DNA from: Cohnella phaseoli
GTDB taxonomy: Bacteria; Bacillota; Bacilli; Paenibacillales; Paenibacillaceae
NCBI RefSeq assembly: GCF_003386235.1
Contig: NZ_QRDZ01000016.1
Location: 62,001 to 126,000 of the forward strand
Length of the DNA: 64,000 nt
Direction of reading: 5' to 3'
Shown: piece after piece, positions 16,518 to 24,537 of the stretch
Layout of the letters: every line of letters starts with the position of its first letter
How positions within the stretch are numbered: the stretch's first letter is position 1
The notes under the pieces: model-generated
Database searches by the model: none
Seen by the model: the letters and a program-made list of their open reading frames with translations, nothing else
Told to the model about the DNA's origin: nothing
Program-made: the position numbers and the translations under genes

Positions 16518-17345
16518 ATGAAACAATTCGCGTTGAAAGGACTTAAATCGGTCTCGTTAGGTGTTTACTTGATTCTGATGGTGTTCCCTCTGTTGTGGGT
16601 TGCGATAACCTCTCTGAAGCCGCAGAAGGAAATTTTCACGTATCCTATCCGTTACTGGCCTGAAGCTCTGACTTTGCAAAACTATGCCGATATTATTCGG
16701 GTTTCCAAATTTCAGATTTATATTGCCAACAGCCTGTTCATTGCGCTGACGGCCGCGTTAATTGTCTCTGTGATTTCCGTACTCAGCGCCTATATCATGG
16801 CCCGGTTTAAGTTCCGGGGACACAGTCAGATCATGCTCGCCTTTTTCTTGACACAGATGCTGCCCGGCTTTGTCTCGCTGGCACCGCTGTATATGCTAAT
16901 GACAAAAATGGACTTGATCAACACGCATTTTTCGCTGATTTTAATGTACACCGTCGGGTTGATCCCGTTTTCAACCATATTATTGAAAGGATTTTTCGAG
17001 CGTATTCCGCAAAGTCTGGAGGAAGCGGCCATGATCGACGGCTGCTCAAGACTATCAGCGCTCATCCGCGTCATTTTACCGGTCATGATGAACGGGATTA
17101 CCGCTACGTTTATTTTCGCCTTCGTTCAAAACTGGAACGAATTGTTTATGGCTGTCATGTTTATCGATAATGAAGGACTGAAGACGCTGCCGGTAGCGAT
17201 GAACTCGTTCGTCATGAAATTCGACATCGATTGGGGCGCCATGTCGGCGGGCACGATGATGTCCGTTATCCCTACTGTCGTGCTGTTCGCGATTGCGCAG
17301 CGGTTCATCGTGGACGGGCTGACGCAAGGCGCCGTCAAAGGGTAA
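16518..17345 (+). CDS. ABC transporter permease, CUT1 MalG/UgpE-like
   Basis: A 275-residue membrane protein with six hydrophobic segments and the MalG-type pattern: LYLILMVFPLLWVAITSLKP at the N-terminus, ARFKFRGHSQIMLAFFLTQMLPG in the middle, and the EAA loop SLEEAAMIDGCSRLSALIRVILPV near residue 170. It closes with GLTQGAVKG, as CUT1 MalG-like subunits do. Paired with the preceding permease; as in many Firmicute operons, the ATPase is missing and probably supplied from elsewhere in the genome. Confidence 0.93.
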   Translation: MKQFALKGLKSVSLGVYLILMVFPLLWVAITSLKPQKEIFTYPIRYWPEALTLQNYADIIRVSKFQIYIANSLFIALTAALIVSVISVLSAYIMARFKFRGHSQIMLAFFLTQMLPGFVSLAPLYMLMTKMDLINTHFSLILMYTVGLIPFSTILLKGFFERIPQSLEEAAMIDGCSRLSALIRVILPVMMNGITATFIFAFVQNWNELFMAVMFIDNEGLKTLPVAMNSFVMKFDIDWGAMSAGTMMSVIPTVVLFAIAQRFIVDGLTQGAVKG

Positions 17346-17416
17346 ATTCACTCGCAGTCGGGCAAGCTCTGACGTTGACGCCAGGAGCCGATCCGTTTAG
17401 AAAGAGGATGCGTATT

Positions 17417-18613
17417 ATGCATAAGATCAACCAACGAGAAAATCTTCATACATCGGTCGCACACGATCCGTACGACGGCCGACATCACGGAGCGATTCAT
17501 ATTCCGATTTACCAGACGAGCTTGTTTTCCTTCGATAGTTACGAACGGTTCATGCAGGCGCACGCCGACGAGCATCAGCAGCACGTTTACTCCCGAGGGA
17601 ACAATCCAACCGTTCGCTTCCTCGAAGATAAGCTGGCGGAGCTGGAAGGCGCTGAGATGTCCAAGTGCTTCGCGTCCGGCATGGCCGCGATCTCGGCTAC
17701 CATTCTGTCCAACCTGCAGGCAGGCGATCATGTCGTCTGCGTCGATCAGGCTTACGGACCGACACGGCACTTCTTGGAACACTATGTATCCCGGTTCCAG
17801 ATCGAGACGACCTTCGTAGACGGCAGCTCGCTGGAAGCGATCGAGGCTGCGCTGCAGCCGAATACGAAGCTGCTGTATCTGGAGAGTCCTTCAACGATGC
17901 TGTTCCAACTGCAGGATCTAGCCGCATGCGCTAAGCTTGCCCGCAGTCGCGGCATCGTCACCGCAATCGACGGCACTTGGGCAACGCCGGTTTTTCAACG
18001 GCCGTTGGAGCTTGGAGTCGATCTGGTCATACACTCGATCACGAAGTATATTTCCGGACAGAGCGACAGCGTCGGAGGCGTTGTCAGCGGCTCTAAGGAG
18101 CTTGTCGGTCGAATCGCCTCCGGGGAATATATGCTGCTCGGCGGCATTATGTCGGCGCATACGGCAGCTCAAGTAGAGCGCTGCTTGCGCACGTTGCCGC
18201 TGCGGCTTGAACGCCACGAACGCAGCGGATTAAAGGTCGCCGAGCATCTGTGCCGACAGCCGTACGTGCTGCGCGTCAACCATCCCGGGCTGCCGTCGCA
18301 TCCGCAGTATGAGCTGGCCAAGCGGCAGATGGACGGCACAAGCGGGCTGTTCTCCTTCGAATCCGCCGAGTCCCCCGAAACGATGCGGGCTTGGTCCGAT
18401 CGTCTGCGCTACTTTAAGATCGGGGTCAGCTGGGGCGGCTTCGAATCGTTGATCACCGCCAACCCGGTTCCGACCGGTTACGGAGCACCCGGCGCGCGCA
18501 GCCTGGTGCGGCTCCACGTCGGCCTGGAAAGCGCGGACGATCTGATCCGCGATCTGGATGAAGCGTGGGAGCAGACGGCTGCCGAAGCGGCGGCGGAACG
18601 CTCGGAGCAATAA
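17417..18613 (+). CDS. Trans-sulfuration-family PLP enzyme (cystathionine/methionine lyase-like)
   Basis: A 398-residue protein of the Cys/Met metabolism PLP family (fold type I). Seen: YSRGNNPT (Tyr58, Arg60, which bind the phosphate of the neighbouring subunit's cofactor), FASGMAAI, AIDGTWATP carrying the cofactor-nitrogen Asp (Asp185), and the Schiff-base lysine in SITKYISG (Lys210). Whether it is a lyase, a gamma-synthase or a sulfhydrylase cannot be read off. It lies 72 bp after the permease, downstream of the ABC importer. The coupling to a sugar-type importer is unusual: the imported solute may be a sulfur or amino-acid-containing compound. Start ATG 17417 fits AAAGAGG; ATG 17408 is too close. 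Confidence 0.9.
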   Translation: MHKINQRENLHTSVAHDPYDGRHHGAIHIPIYQTSLFSFDSYERFMQAHADEHQQHVYSRGNNPTVRFLEDKLAELEGAEMSKCFASGMAAISATILSNLQAGDHVVCVDQAYGPTRHFLEHYVSRFQIETTFVDGSSLEAIEAALQPNTKLLYLESPSTMLFQLQDLAACAKLARSRGIVTAIDGTWATPVFQRPLELGVDLVIHSITKYISGQSDSVGGVVSGSKELVGRIASGEYMLLGGIMSAHTAAQVERCLRTLPLRLERHERSGLKVAEHLCRQPYVLRVNHPGLPSHPQYELAKRQMDGTSGLFSFESAESPETMRAWSDRLRYFKIGVSWGGFESLITANPVPTGYGAPGARSLVRLHVGLESADDLIRDLDEAWEQTAAEAAAERSEQ

Positions 18614-18660
18614 AAAAAGCAAGGGGTCGCTGTTTTTTGCAGCAGCCCCTTGCTTTTTTT
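18611..18660. terminator. Bidirectional terminator after the ABC/PLP operon
   Basis: Stem GCAAGGGGTCGCTG with CAGCAGCCCCTTGC, flanked by an A run and a T run. It closes the operon 14097-18613. Confidence 0.85.
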
Positions 18661-18783
18661 ATTTGCCTTTCAGCATTTCTTTTTTCATAAAAATTATTAT
18701 TTTAAAACATTTATTGGAAATTAATTTTATATCATGTTAGCATTCGAAATGCGTCAAATCCTACTAGGAATGGAGAATCAACC

Positions 18784-19242
18784 ATGCAACTTAAAGTAGA
18801 AACACTTCCGACCTATCGCATTGCCTATGTACGTCAGGTTGGACCGTACGGTCCCGCCAATACGCAAGCTATGGAAAGGTTAAAGGTATGGGCAGCGGGG
18901 AAAAACTTGCTCACGGAGTCTGCCCTGCTCTTCGGAATTCCGCAAGATCATCCTGCAACAACGCCGCCGGAAAACTGCCGATACGACGCATGCATTGTCT
19001 TGTCTCAATCAGCCCCCATCGATGAAGCCGTTGGCGAAGATCGCTTCCCGGGCGGAAGCTACGCGATTTGCAAAATCGAGCATACGTCGGAAGCCGTTCA
19101 ACAAGCATGGGCGGCCATCTTCCCGGCTTTGCAGAGCGGCGGCTATCGTATGGACGACAACAAACCGATTATCGAGCGGTATCGTGGAGAATTGCTGAAG
19201 GAGGGCTATTGCGAGTTGTGCGTACCTATTAAGCCGCTGTAG
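18784..19242 (+). CDS. GyrI/SbmC-like (effector-binding domain) protein
   Basis: A 152-residue single-domain protein of the GyrI-like superfamily. Seen: the opening VETLPTYRIAYVRQVGPYG, the CRYDACIVL strand and the FPGGSYAICKIEHTSEAVQQAWAAIF block characteristic of AraC effector-binding domains. Such stand-alone proteins bind small molecules or DNA gyrase in enterobacteria; in Firmicutes their targets are unknown. A GGAG box eight bases upstream supports the ATG at 18784. It stands alone between a terminator (18611-18660) and a convergent surface-protein gene. Confidence 0.88.
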   Translation: MQLKVETLPTYRIAYVRQVGPYGPANTQAMERLKVWAAGKNLLTESALLFGIPQDHPATTPPENCRYDACIVLSQSAPIDEAVGEDRFPGGSYAICKIEHTSEAVQQAWAAIFPALQSGGYRMDDNKPIIERYRGELLKEGYCELCVPIKPL

Positions 19243-19283
19243 GCATATACGACACGACTTTATCTCCTCAGGTCAGGGTTGGA

Positions 19284-19313
19284 TCGACGAGCCCTTTTAC
19301 AGGGGCTCGTCGA
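19284..19313. terminator. Perfect hairpin spanning the stop codon of the RCC1-SLH gene
   Basis: TCGACGAGCCC and GGGCTCGTCGA form an 11-bp perfect stem around an 8-base loop. The TAA of the minus-strand gene lies within the loop (19297-19299). There is no T run on either strand, so it is a weak terminator or an mRNA-stabilising 3' end shared by the two convergent genes. Confidence 0.5.
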
Positions 19314-20991
19314 AGCGACCCTTTTCCGATCCTACATTCAGTAGCTTATACAAACGCATAGTCGTTATTATGCTCATTTCTCTCGAATACGAGGCTTTGG
19401 GGCTAAACACGCTATTTCCTACACCTCGCATAATTTCAGCGTTAAGACAGTAGTTAACAGCTTCCAGAGCCCAACTGGATATTTGCTCGCGATCCGCTAA
19501 GAGACTCTCATCTAATTGAACAACTCTGTTGTCACTGCCAAGGAAAAGGGCGGTTTTCATAAGAATCGATGCCGCCTGTTCTCTGTTGATTAGGCCTTCA
19601 GGATTGAATCTGCCTCCTCCAATCCCCTCGATAATACCAATTGCAGCAATATGAAGAATGTCCGAATCACTCGTATCAGAGAACGAATAGTTCAGTGTCA
19701 ACCCTCTTTCCAATAGAATAGTATCAAGATCTTTACCCGTCTTATTCTCGATCAAGGGCACGATTAATGAAACGAATTCGCTGCGAGTTATACTGCTTTG
19801 ATATTGCGACTGAAGCCTTTTGGGCAGTAGTCCTTCTTGACTTGCATAAAGAATATCTTCTTTCGCCCACAAGGAAGGGAACGAAGCTTGCGCTCCTGTC
19901 CTAGCGACGTTATCCATGAGTCGAATCGGCATTGTATGGGGATCGTAATCGAACGCGCCGAGCCCCAGTTCGCCTACCGAATTCGTACCGAATCCCCAAA
20001 GCGTTCCGTCCGACCTCAACGCAATGGTGAAAGCTCCTTCCGCTGTCACGTCTACGACGTCGTCAAGCACTTTCTGCGGGGTAAACCTGGAGAGTTGGGT
20101 GCCGTCCCCCAATTGCCCATCTTCATTTTCTCCCCATAACCATAGACTTTTGTCCTTCTTAATGACCGCCAGATGATTGCGGCCATCGATTTTCAGAACT
20201 TTGTCCATAAGCTTCACTGGAGTGAACTGCGAAGCTACGATGCTCTGGCTCCCGTCATCATAGGGATCGAATGCCCAGGTTTCATCCGCTCCGTTGAAGA
20301 TTAATCCATCATGATTGCCCCAGCCCCACAGCGAGCCGTCTTTCTTGACCGCAAATGCGGCCATCCCGGCTCCGTGAACGGATGCTACATCCTTCATAAT
20401 GAGTATGGGTGTGAGCACATCTGGACTTGGGGTTTTAATCCCAAGCGTACCCGAGTAGTTATTTCCCCAGCCCCACAGCGTACCATCCTCCTTCACAGCG
20501 TAGAAAGCATTAATCCCTGCACTGATTTGTACAACGTCGGACAACTTTTTCTTTGGAGTAATCGATCTGTGAATGTCTCCTTTCCAGACGGTTCCATCCG
20601 TTTTCAAGGCAATCCATTCGGTATAGCTATTAGCAACCGCTTTGACGTCATCCATTACCTTAACGACTTCTCCATGATCGCCGACTGTCCACATGCTGCG
20701 ATCAGCCTTAATGACATACCCGCTGAACCAATCCGCATACACTCCGATGACGTCATCCATTAATTTTGTTATTTTCGCGCGCTCGGGGGATTGATCTCCG
20801 GATTGATCGTTAAACGTTCCTTTACCCCAATACCACAAGCTTCCATCTTGTTTGATCGCGTAAACGCGGCCATTTCCGCTTGCTATTGTCTGATCGAACC
20901 GCCCCTCTGCTGCTGCGGCAGCCTCGTGTGAAGGAATAAGATTAAATACAATCACAACAACCATGCAATAGATAAGTACTTTTCTAATCAT
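19297..20991 (-). CDS. Secreted RCC1-repeat protein with C-terminal SLH-like domains
   Basis: A 564-residue exported protein with a signal peptide ending in EAAAAAEG. Residues about 30-370 form seven RCC1-type blades: repeated AIKQDGSLWYWGKG, AVKEDGTLWGWGNN, AVKKDGSLWGWGNH, VIKKDKSLWLWGEN and ALRSDGTLWGFGTN. The last 180 residues contain SLH-like motifs (ITRSEFVSLIVPLIE, INREQAASILMKTALF, YSREMSIITTMRLYKLL), though the third is degenerate. The layout, a beta-propeller held to the cell wall by SLH, suggests an adhesion or binding role at the surface. The target is unknown. The neighbouring Asp-box gene is on the same strand, 36 bp upstream, so the two may be co-transcribed. Confidence 0.88.
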   Translation of the reverse strand: MIRKVLIYCMVVVIVFNLIPSHEAAAAAEGRFDQTIASGNGRVYAIKQDGSLWYWGKGTFNDQSGDQSPERAKITKLMDDVIGVYADWFSGYVIKADRSMWTVGDHGEVVKVMDDVKAVANSYTEWIALKTDGTVWKGDIHRSITPKKKLSDVVQISAGINAFYAVKEDGTLWGWGNNYSGTLGIKTPSPDVLTPILIMKDVASVHGAGMAAFAVKKDGSLWGWGNHDGLIFNGADETWAFDPYDDGSQSIVASQFTPVKLMDKVLKIDGRNHLAVIKKDKSLWLWGENEDGQLGDGTQLSRFTPQKVLDDVVDVTAEGAFTIALRSDGTLWGFGTNSVGELGLGAFDYDPHTMPIRLMDNVARTGAQASFPSLWAKEDILYASQEGLLPKRLQSQYQSSITRSEFVSLIVPLIENKTGKDLDTILLERGLTLNYSFSDTSDSDILHIAAIGIIEGIGGGRFNPEGLINREQAASILMKTALFLGSDNRVVQLDESLLADREQISSWALEAVNYCLNAEIMRGVGNSVFSPKASYSREMSIITTMRLYKLLNVGSEKGRFDEPL

Positions 20992-21026
20992 TGGCCACCC
21001 CCTAGCAAATCTATTGTCTTATTAAG

Positions 21027-22241
21027 TTACTTGATTTTTTTCCACGTAAGCCCGTCGCTTGAGATTAGCATCTCCGTTTCATTGTACCCGATGAAGTATT
21101 TGCCGGATTGGATCACATACATATTTCTCGGCACATTCTTCAGCGCGGTTTCCTTCCAATTCGTCTTGTCCTTGGAGATCAATACCCTCGTATGCTGCCC
21201 TCCCGGGCCGTTCCAGAACTGAGCGAACACGTAATATTGATTGTTCGCTTTGAAGATCGGCGTGCGATAATCGCCCAAGCTGTATTTCTGGAAAATCGGC
21301 TGCGCCTTCTTAAGCGTGAACGTGATTCCATCCTTGGAGCTCAACTGGTTCGAGTAGACGTCGTAGAAACGAATATTGCCCTTCTCCAGAGGCTCTTCCT
21401 CATAAATATGATAATCCCTTGCCGGCACCCGTTCGCCCGTTGCCAGATTTAACGTATACCAATTGTACCGGAAATTGCCCTCCGCTCCGGATCGAAGCGT
21501 CCACTCCTCCAAGTCAAGAGACGTATATACGATCAGATCGGCTCCCTCGCCGCCCTTGGGCTCGGTAAGGAAGTTGTTAGGTACAGTCGTTTTCTTGTAG
21601 TTGAAATAACGATGACCGCCCGCGATCGCTGCGTAACCTTTGCCGCTGGGAACGATGTATACTTTGCTCCCGGACCACAGAATATCGGTCAACGCTCCCG
21701 CACGAGCCCACTCTTTTCCGTCCTTGGACGTAAAAATGTGCAAGCTGTCGAGTTTCTCGTTCGTGGTCACGGCAATCCACTTTCCGTTCACTTTCTGGAT
21801 GTTATTGATCCCCAGCTTCTTCCCGTCCGGCGCCTTCAGGTAGAACGGCGTCCAAGTCGCTCCGTCTGAGGAATAGTAGTGCGGTTCTCCGGAATAACGA
21901 TAATCGTTAGTTATGTAATAAAGCCCATCCAAGTAGTCGATTTCAAAATAGGGTTCCGAGGACGGCAACCGACGCGCCTCCCATGTCTTTCCGTAATCCC
22001 TCGTAATATTCAAAAACTTATCCGACAGGGTAATAATCGTCCCTTTGCCGTCCGTCGCGACATTATTCATCGGATCTCCGGTAGCCCGCTTGAACTTGAC
22101 CGGAAAGGTGATCGGCTGCGAAGTTTCCATCGTCTCCTGATCTCTCTCTTCCGCGGCGGCAAGTCCCGGAAGGGCTGCTGCAACGATGAGAACTGCCATG
22201 ATCAGGTACCGAACTAATGTTGCTGGCTTTCCCGCTTTCAT
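21027..22241 (-). CDS. Secreted Asp-box (BNR) beta-propeller protein, function unknown
   Basis: A 404-residue protein with a cleavable signal peptide (LPGLAAAEE). At least six Asp-box-like motifs recur at regular distance: TRDYGKTWEA, SSDGATWTPF, SKDGKEWARA, SLDLEEWTLR, SKDKTNWKET and SSDGLTWKKI. Asp-boxes stabilise sialidase-like six-bladed propellers, but I see no arginine triad of a real sialidase, so it is more likely a non-catalytic propeller. It precedes the RCC1-SLH gene by 36 bp on the same strand, and both are predicted extracellular propellers. No SLH or lipobox anchor is visible. Confidence 0.8.
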   Translation of the reverse strand: MKAGKPATLVRYLIMAVLIVAAALPGLAAAEERDQETMETSQPITFPVKFKRATGDPMNNVATDGKGTIITLSDKFLNITRDYGKTWEARRLPSSEPYFEIDYLDGLYYITNDYRYSGEPHYYSSDGATWTPFYLKAPDGKKLGINNIQKVNGKWIAVTTNEKLDSLHIFTSKDGKEWARAGALTDILWSGSKVYIVPSGKGYAAIAGGHRYFNYKKTTVPNNFLTEPKGGEGADLIVYTSLDLEEWTLRSGAEGNFRYNWYTLNLATGERVPARDYHIYEEEPLEKGNIRFYDVYSNQLSSKDGITFTLKKAQPIFQKYSLGDYRTPIFKANNQYYVFAQFWNGPGGQHTRVLISKDKTNWKETALKNVPRNMYVIQSGKYFIGYNETEMLISSDGLTWKKIK

Positions 22242-22430
22242 GAAATATATCCTCCTATATGTAGAATAGATGCGAAGGTGCTGAAACCTATTCTACTATA
22301 AGGGCTTACGCATGGAAATATCAGGATGAAGCGGAAGCGATCCATTGAACAAGCTGAAAACAAGCAATTTCCCGCCAAGTAATTTCTCTTTTTCCGTTCC
22401 CCTGGCACCTTTATCATGGAGTACAAATAA

Positions 22431-23240
22431 ATGCACCGGTTAAAGGTGCAGGGGGTTCCCTTGATCTTGAAATCAATCGTTCAATTGCTGCATTTCGGCT
22501 ATCATCAGGCGATGAGCTGCTTGTTCCCGGTCGCGATCTTCGGAACTCTGGCTCTCTCCAACGTAGTTCATCTGCCGTTCATCTATCGGTACGACGCTAT
22601 TCTGCTGGTTTTGTTAGGCGTACAATACTTCCTGTATCGCAGCGGATTGGAGACTCGCGATGAAATCAAGGTCATCTGCCTGTTTCACCTGATCGGTCTG
22701 GCCCTCGAGTTATATAAGGTACATATGGGTTCCTGGTCATACCCCGAGCCGGCGTATACGAAGCTGTTCGGCGTCCCGCTCTACAGCGGGTTTATGTATG
22801 CCAGCGTAGCGAGCTTTATGTGTCAGGTATGGCGGAGATTGAGGATGGACATGACCGGCTGGCCCGGACTGGCGTCTGCTGCGCTCCTGGGCGGGGCGAT
22901 TTACTTGAACTTTTTTACCCATCATTTTATTCCCGACGTTCGCTGGTGGCTGACGGGGCTTGTATTTATCGTATTTCGGAAAACATGGATCATCTATCGG
23001 GTACGCGAGGCCACCTATCGAATGCCCTTGACGCTCTCTTTTATCATTGTTGGCTTCTTCATCTGGCTGGCCGAAAATATCTCGACATTCTTTAATGCGT
23101 GGAAGTACCCTAACCAGCACCAAGTCTGGCATCTGGTCAGCTTCAGCAAGATCAGCTCGTGGTTCCTTCTAGCCATCATCAGCGTCATTATTGTGGCTCA
23201 GCTTAAGTATGTGAAGGCTCGTCGGGTATGGGGAGATTGA
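22431..23240 (+). CDS. DUF817 family integral membrane protein
   Basis: A 269-residue membrane protein with about eight hydrophobic segments. Family-typical blocks include GTLALSNVVHLP, FHLIGLALELYKVHMGSWSYPEP, GVPLYSGFMYASVASF, HHFIPDVRWWLT and AENISTFFNAWKYPNQ. DUF817 proteins have no known function. GGAG lies eight bases before ATG 22431; a start at TTG 22458 is possible. It is convergent with the siderophore-binding lipoprotein, separated by a terminator for the latter. Confidence 0.9.
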   Translation: MHRLKVQGVPLILKSIVQLLHFGYHQAMSCLFPVAIFGTLALSNVVHLPFIYRYDAILLVLLGVQYFLYRSGLETRDEIKVICLFHLIGLALELYKVHMGSWSYPEPAYTKLFGVPLYSGFMYASVASFMCQVWRRLRMDMTGWPGLASAALLGGAIYLNFFTHHFIPDVRWWLTGLVFIVFRKTWIIYRVREATYRMPLTLSFIIVGFFIWLAENISTFFNAWKYPNQHQVWHLVSFSKISSWFLLAIISVIIVAQLKYVKARRVWGD

Positions 23241-23301
23241 ATCGTCTCGCAATCGTGCAACTCCCCCTCAGACTGTCGAGAAAGTCCCGGCAGTCTGAAC
23301 G

Positions 23302-23336
23302 AAAAAACCGCCTAACCTCGTATTGGGAAGGCGGTT
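23302..23336 (-). terminator. Rho-independent terminator of the siderophore-binding protein gene
   Basis: On the minus strand AACCGCCT pairs with AGGCGGTT, followed by TTTTTTCG; it lies 35 bp after the gene's stop at 23371. Confidence 0.8.
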
Positions 23337-23370
23337 CCGCTATCTCACAGCAACCAGATATAGCTGATAT

Positions 23371-24438
23371 TTATGGGCTTCCGACAACAGCGGCCTTAAT
23401 GTCATCGATAACGCTACTGTTGGCTATCGGGCCGGAAGACATCCAGGTTCTGGCCGATACTTTAAATACACGGTCGTTCTTGACGGCAGGCATCGCCTTC
23501 CAGACCTGCAGCTTCTCGACCTCGATCGCAGCCGCATTTTCCTTCTCGTATTCCTCGGCGGGGCTGATCGAGCCGCCGTAGATGGCGAACACGTAATCCG
23601 CCGTAATTTTCGGCAGCTCCTCAAGCGACGCGTTGATCCCCCAATCCCCATCGGCCTTTTTCTTGAATTCGTCGATGCTCGCATCCGGTTTAAGTCCCAC
23701 CTCATCGTAGATCAGCGGAGCGAAGCTTGGGAAAAATACCTGGATCTCCTTATCAGAGGGACGAAGGAAAGCGACTGTATTCTTCGAACCGGCGGCAGCG
23801 GCGATCGCCTCTTGAGCCTGCTTCAGTTTGTCTTCGTAAGCTGCGACAACCTCCTTCGCCTTGCTCTCCAATCCCAGGACTTGTCCGATAACGACGATAT
23901 TCCCCTTCCAGTCGTCCGGCTTGAAAGCAATCGTCGGCGCAATCTTGTTCAGCTTCTCGTAACCTTGCTCATCCGTAAAATATCCTTGCAGAATAATCAG
24001 ATCCGGTTTCGCTGCCAAGATCGCCTCGAAGTTCAGGTTAAGATCGGAGCTTTCCGATAGCGGAATATTCAATGCCTTTAATCGATCGTACAAATAATAG
24101 CCGTCGAAGCCGTAGGCGTACACTAGAGGAGCGTTCAGCGACAGGGCGATATCTTCGTGCCCGATAACGGCGACGCGCTGCGGATGCAGCGGAACTTCCG
24201 TCTCGCCGTAATAATGCTTGATCGTCTGTGTCTGCGCTTCTTCGGATGAAGCCGAAGCCTCGGGGCTGGAGCTCTGGCTTGGACTTGGCGGCGTCTCCAA
24301 GCTTGTCTCCTGCTTGCCGCAGGCGCTTGCCGTCAGCATCGCCAGCAATAGAACGATCAGTCCCGCAAATCCCCATAACCTTTTACTAACCATTGAACCG
24401 CTCTGGTCAACGCCAGCGGGTCTTTCTAATCGAATCAC
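23371..24438 (-). CDS. Iron(III)-siderophore ABC transporter binding lipoprotein
   Basis: A 355-residue FecB/FhuD-type (TroA fold) binding protein. The signal ends in the lipobox TASAC, followed by a Ser/Pro/Glu-rich linker. Family marks: PLHPQRVAVIGHEDIAL, AKPDLIILQGYF, PTIAFKPDDWKGN, a long central helix and AARTWMSSGPIANSSVIDDI. The GTG start (24438) is chosen because GGAGGG lies six bases upstream; an internal ATG (24393) lacks such a site. A Fur box lies just upstream (24460-24474). There is no permease or ATPase gene next to it, so it must deliver to a transporter encoded elsewhere. Confidence 0.9.
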   Translation of the reverse strand: MIRLERPAGVDQSGSMVSKRLWGFAGLIVLLLAMLTASACGKQETSLETPPSPSQSSSPEASASSEEAQTQTIKHYYGETEVPLHPQRVAVIGHEDIALSLNAPLVYAYGFDGYYLYDRLKALNIPLSESSDLNLNFEAILAAKPDLIILQGYFTDEQGYEKLNKIAPTIAFKPDDWKGNIVVIGQVLGLESKAKEVVAAYEDKLKQAQEAIAAAAGSKNTVAFLRPSDKEIQVFFPSFAPLIYDEVGLKPDASIDEFKKKADGDWGINASLEELPKITADYVFAIYGGSISPAEEYEKENAAAIEVEKLQVWKAMPAVKNDRVFKVSARTWMSSGPIANSSVIDDIKAAVVGSP

Positions 24439-24459
24439 TCGTATCCCTCCGGTTGTGAA

Positions 24460-24474
24460 TGAGAATCATTATCA
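24460..24474 (-). promoter_or_regulatory. Fur box upstream of the siderophore-binding protein gene
   Basis: TGAGAATCATTATCA matches the 7-1-7 Fur inverted repeat TGATAATNATTATCA at all but one position. It sits about 20 bp upstream of the GTG start region, in the interval between the Btr-like gene and the binding protein gene, so iron-dependent repression is expected. Confidence 0.85.
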
Positions 24475-24537
24475 CCATGCCCATTATAAAGAGGTTTACC
24501 TTCTCAAGGAATACGATATAATGCTGAGTTTATCGCT

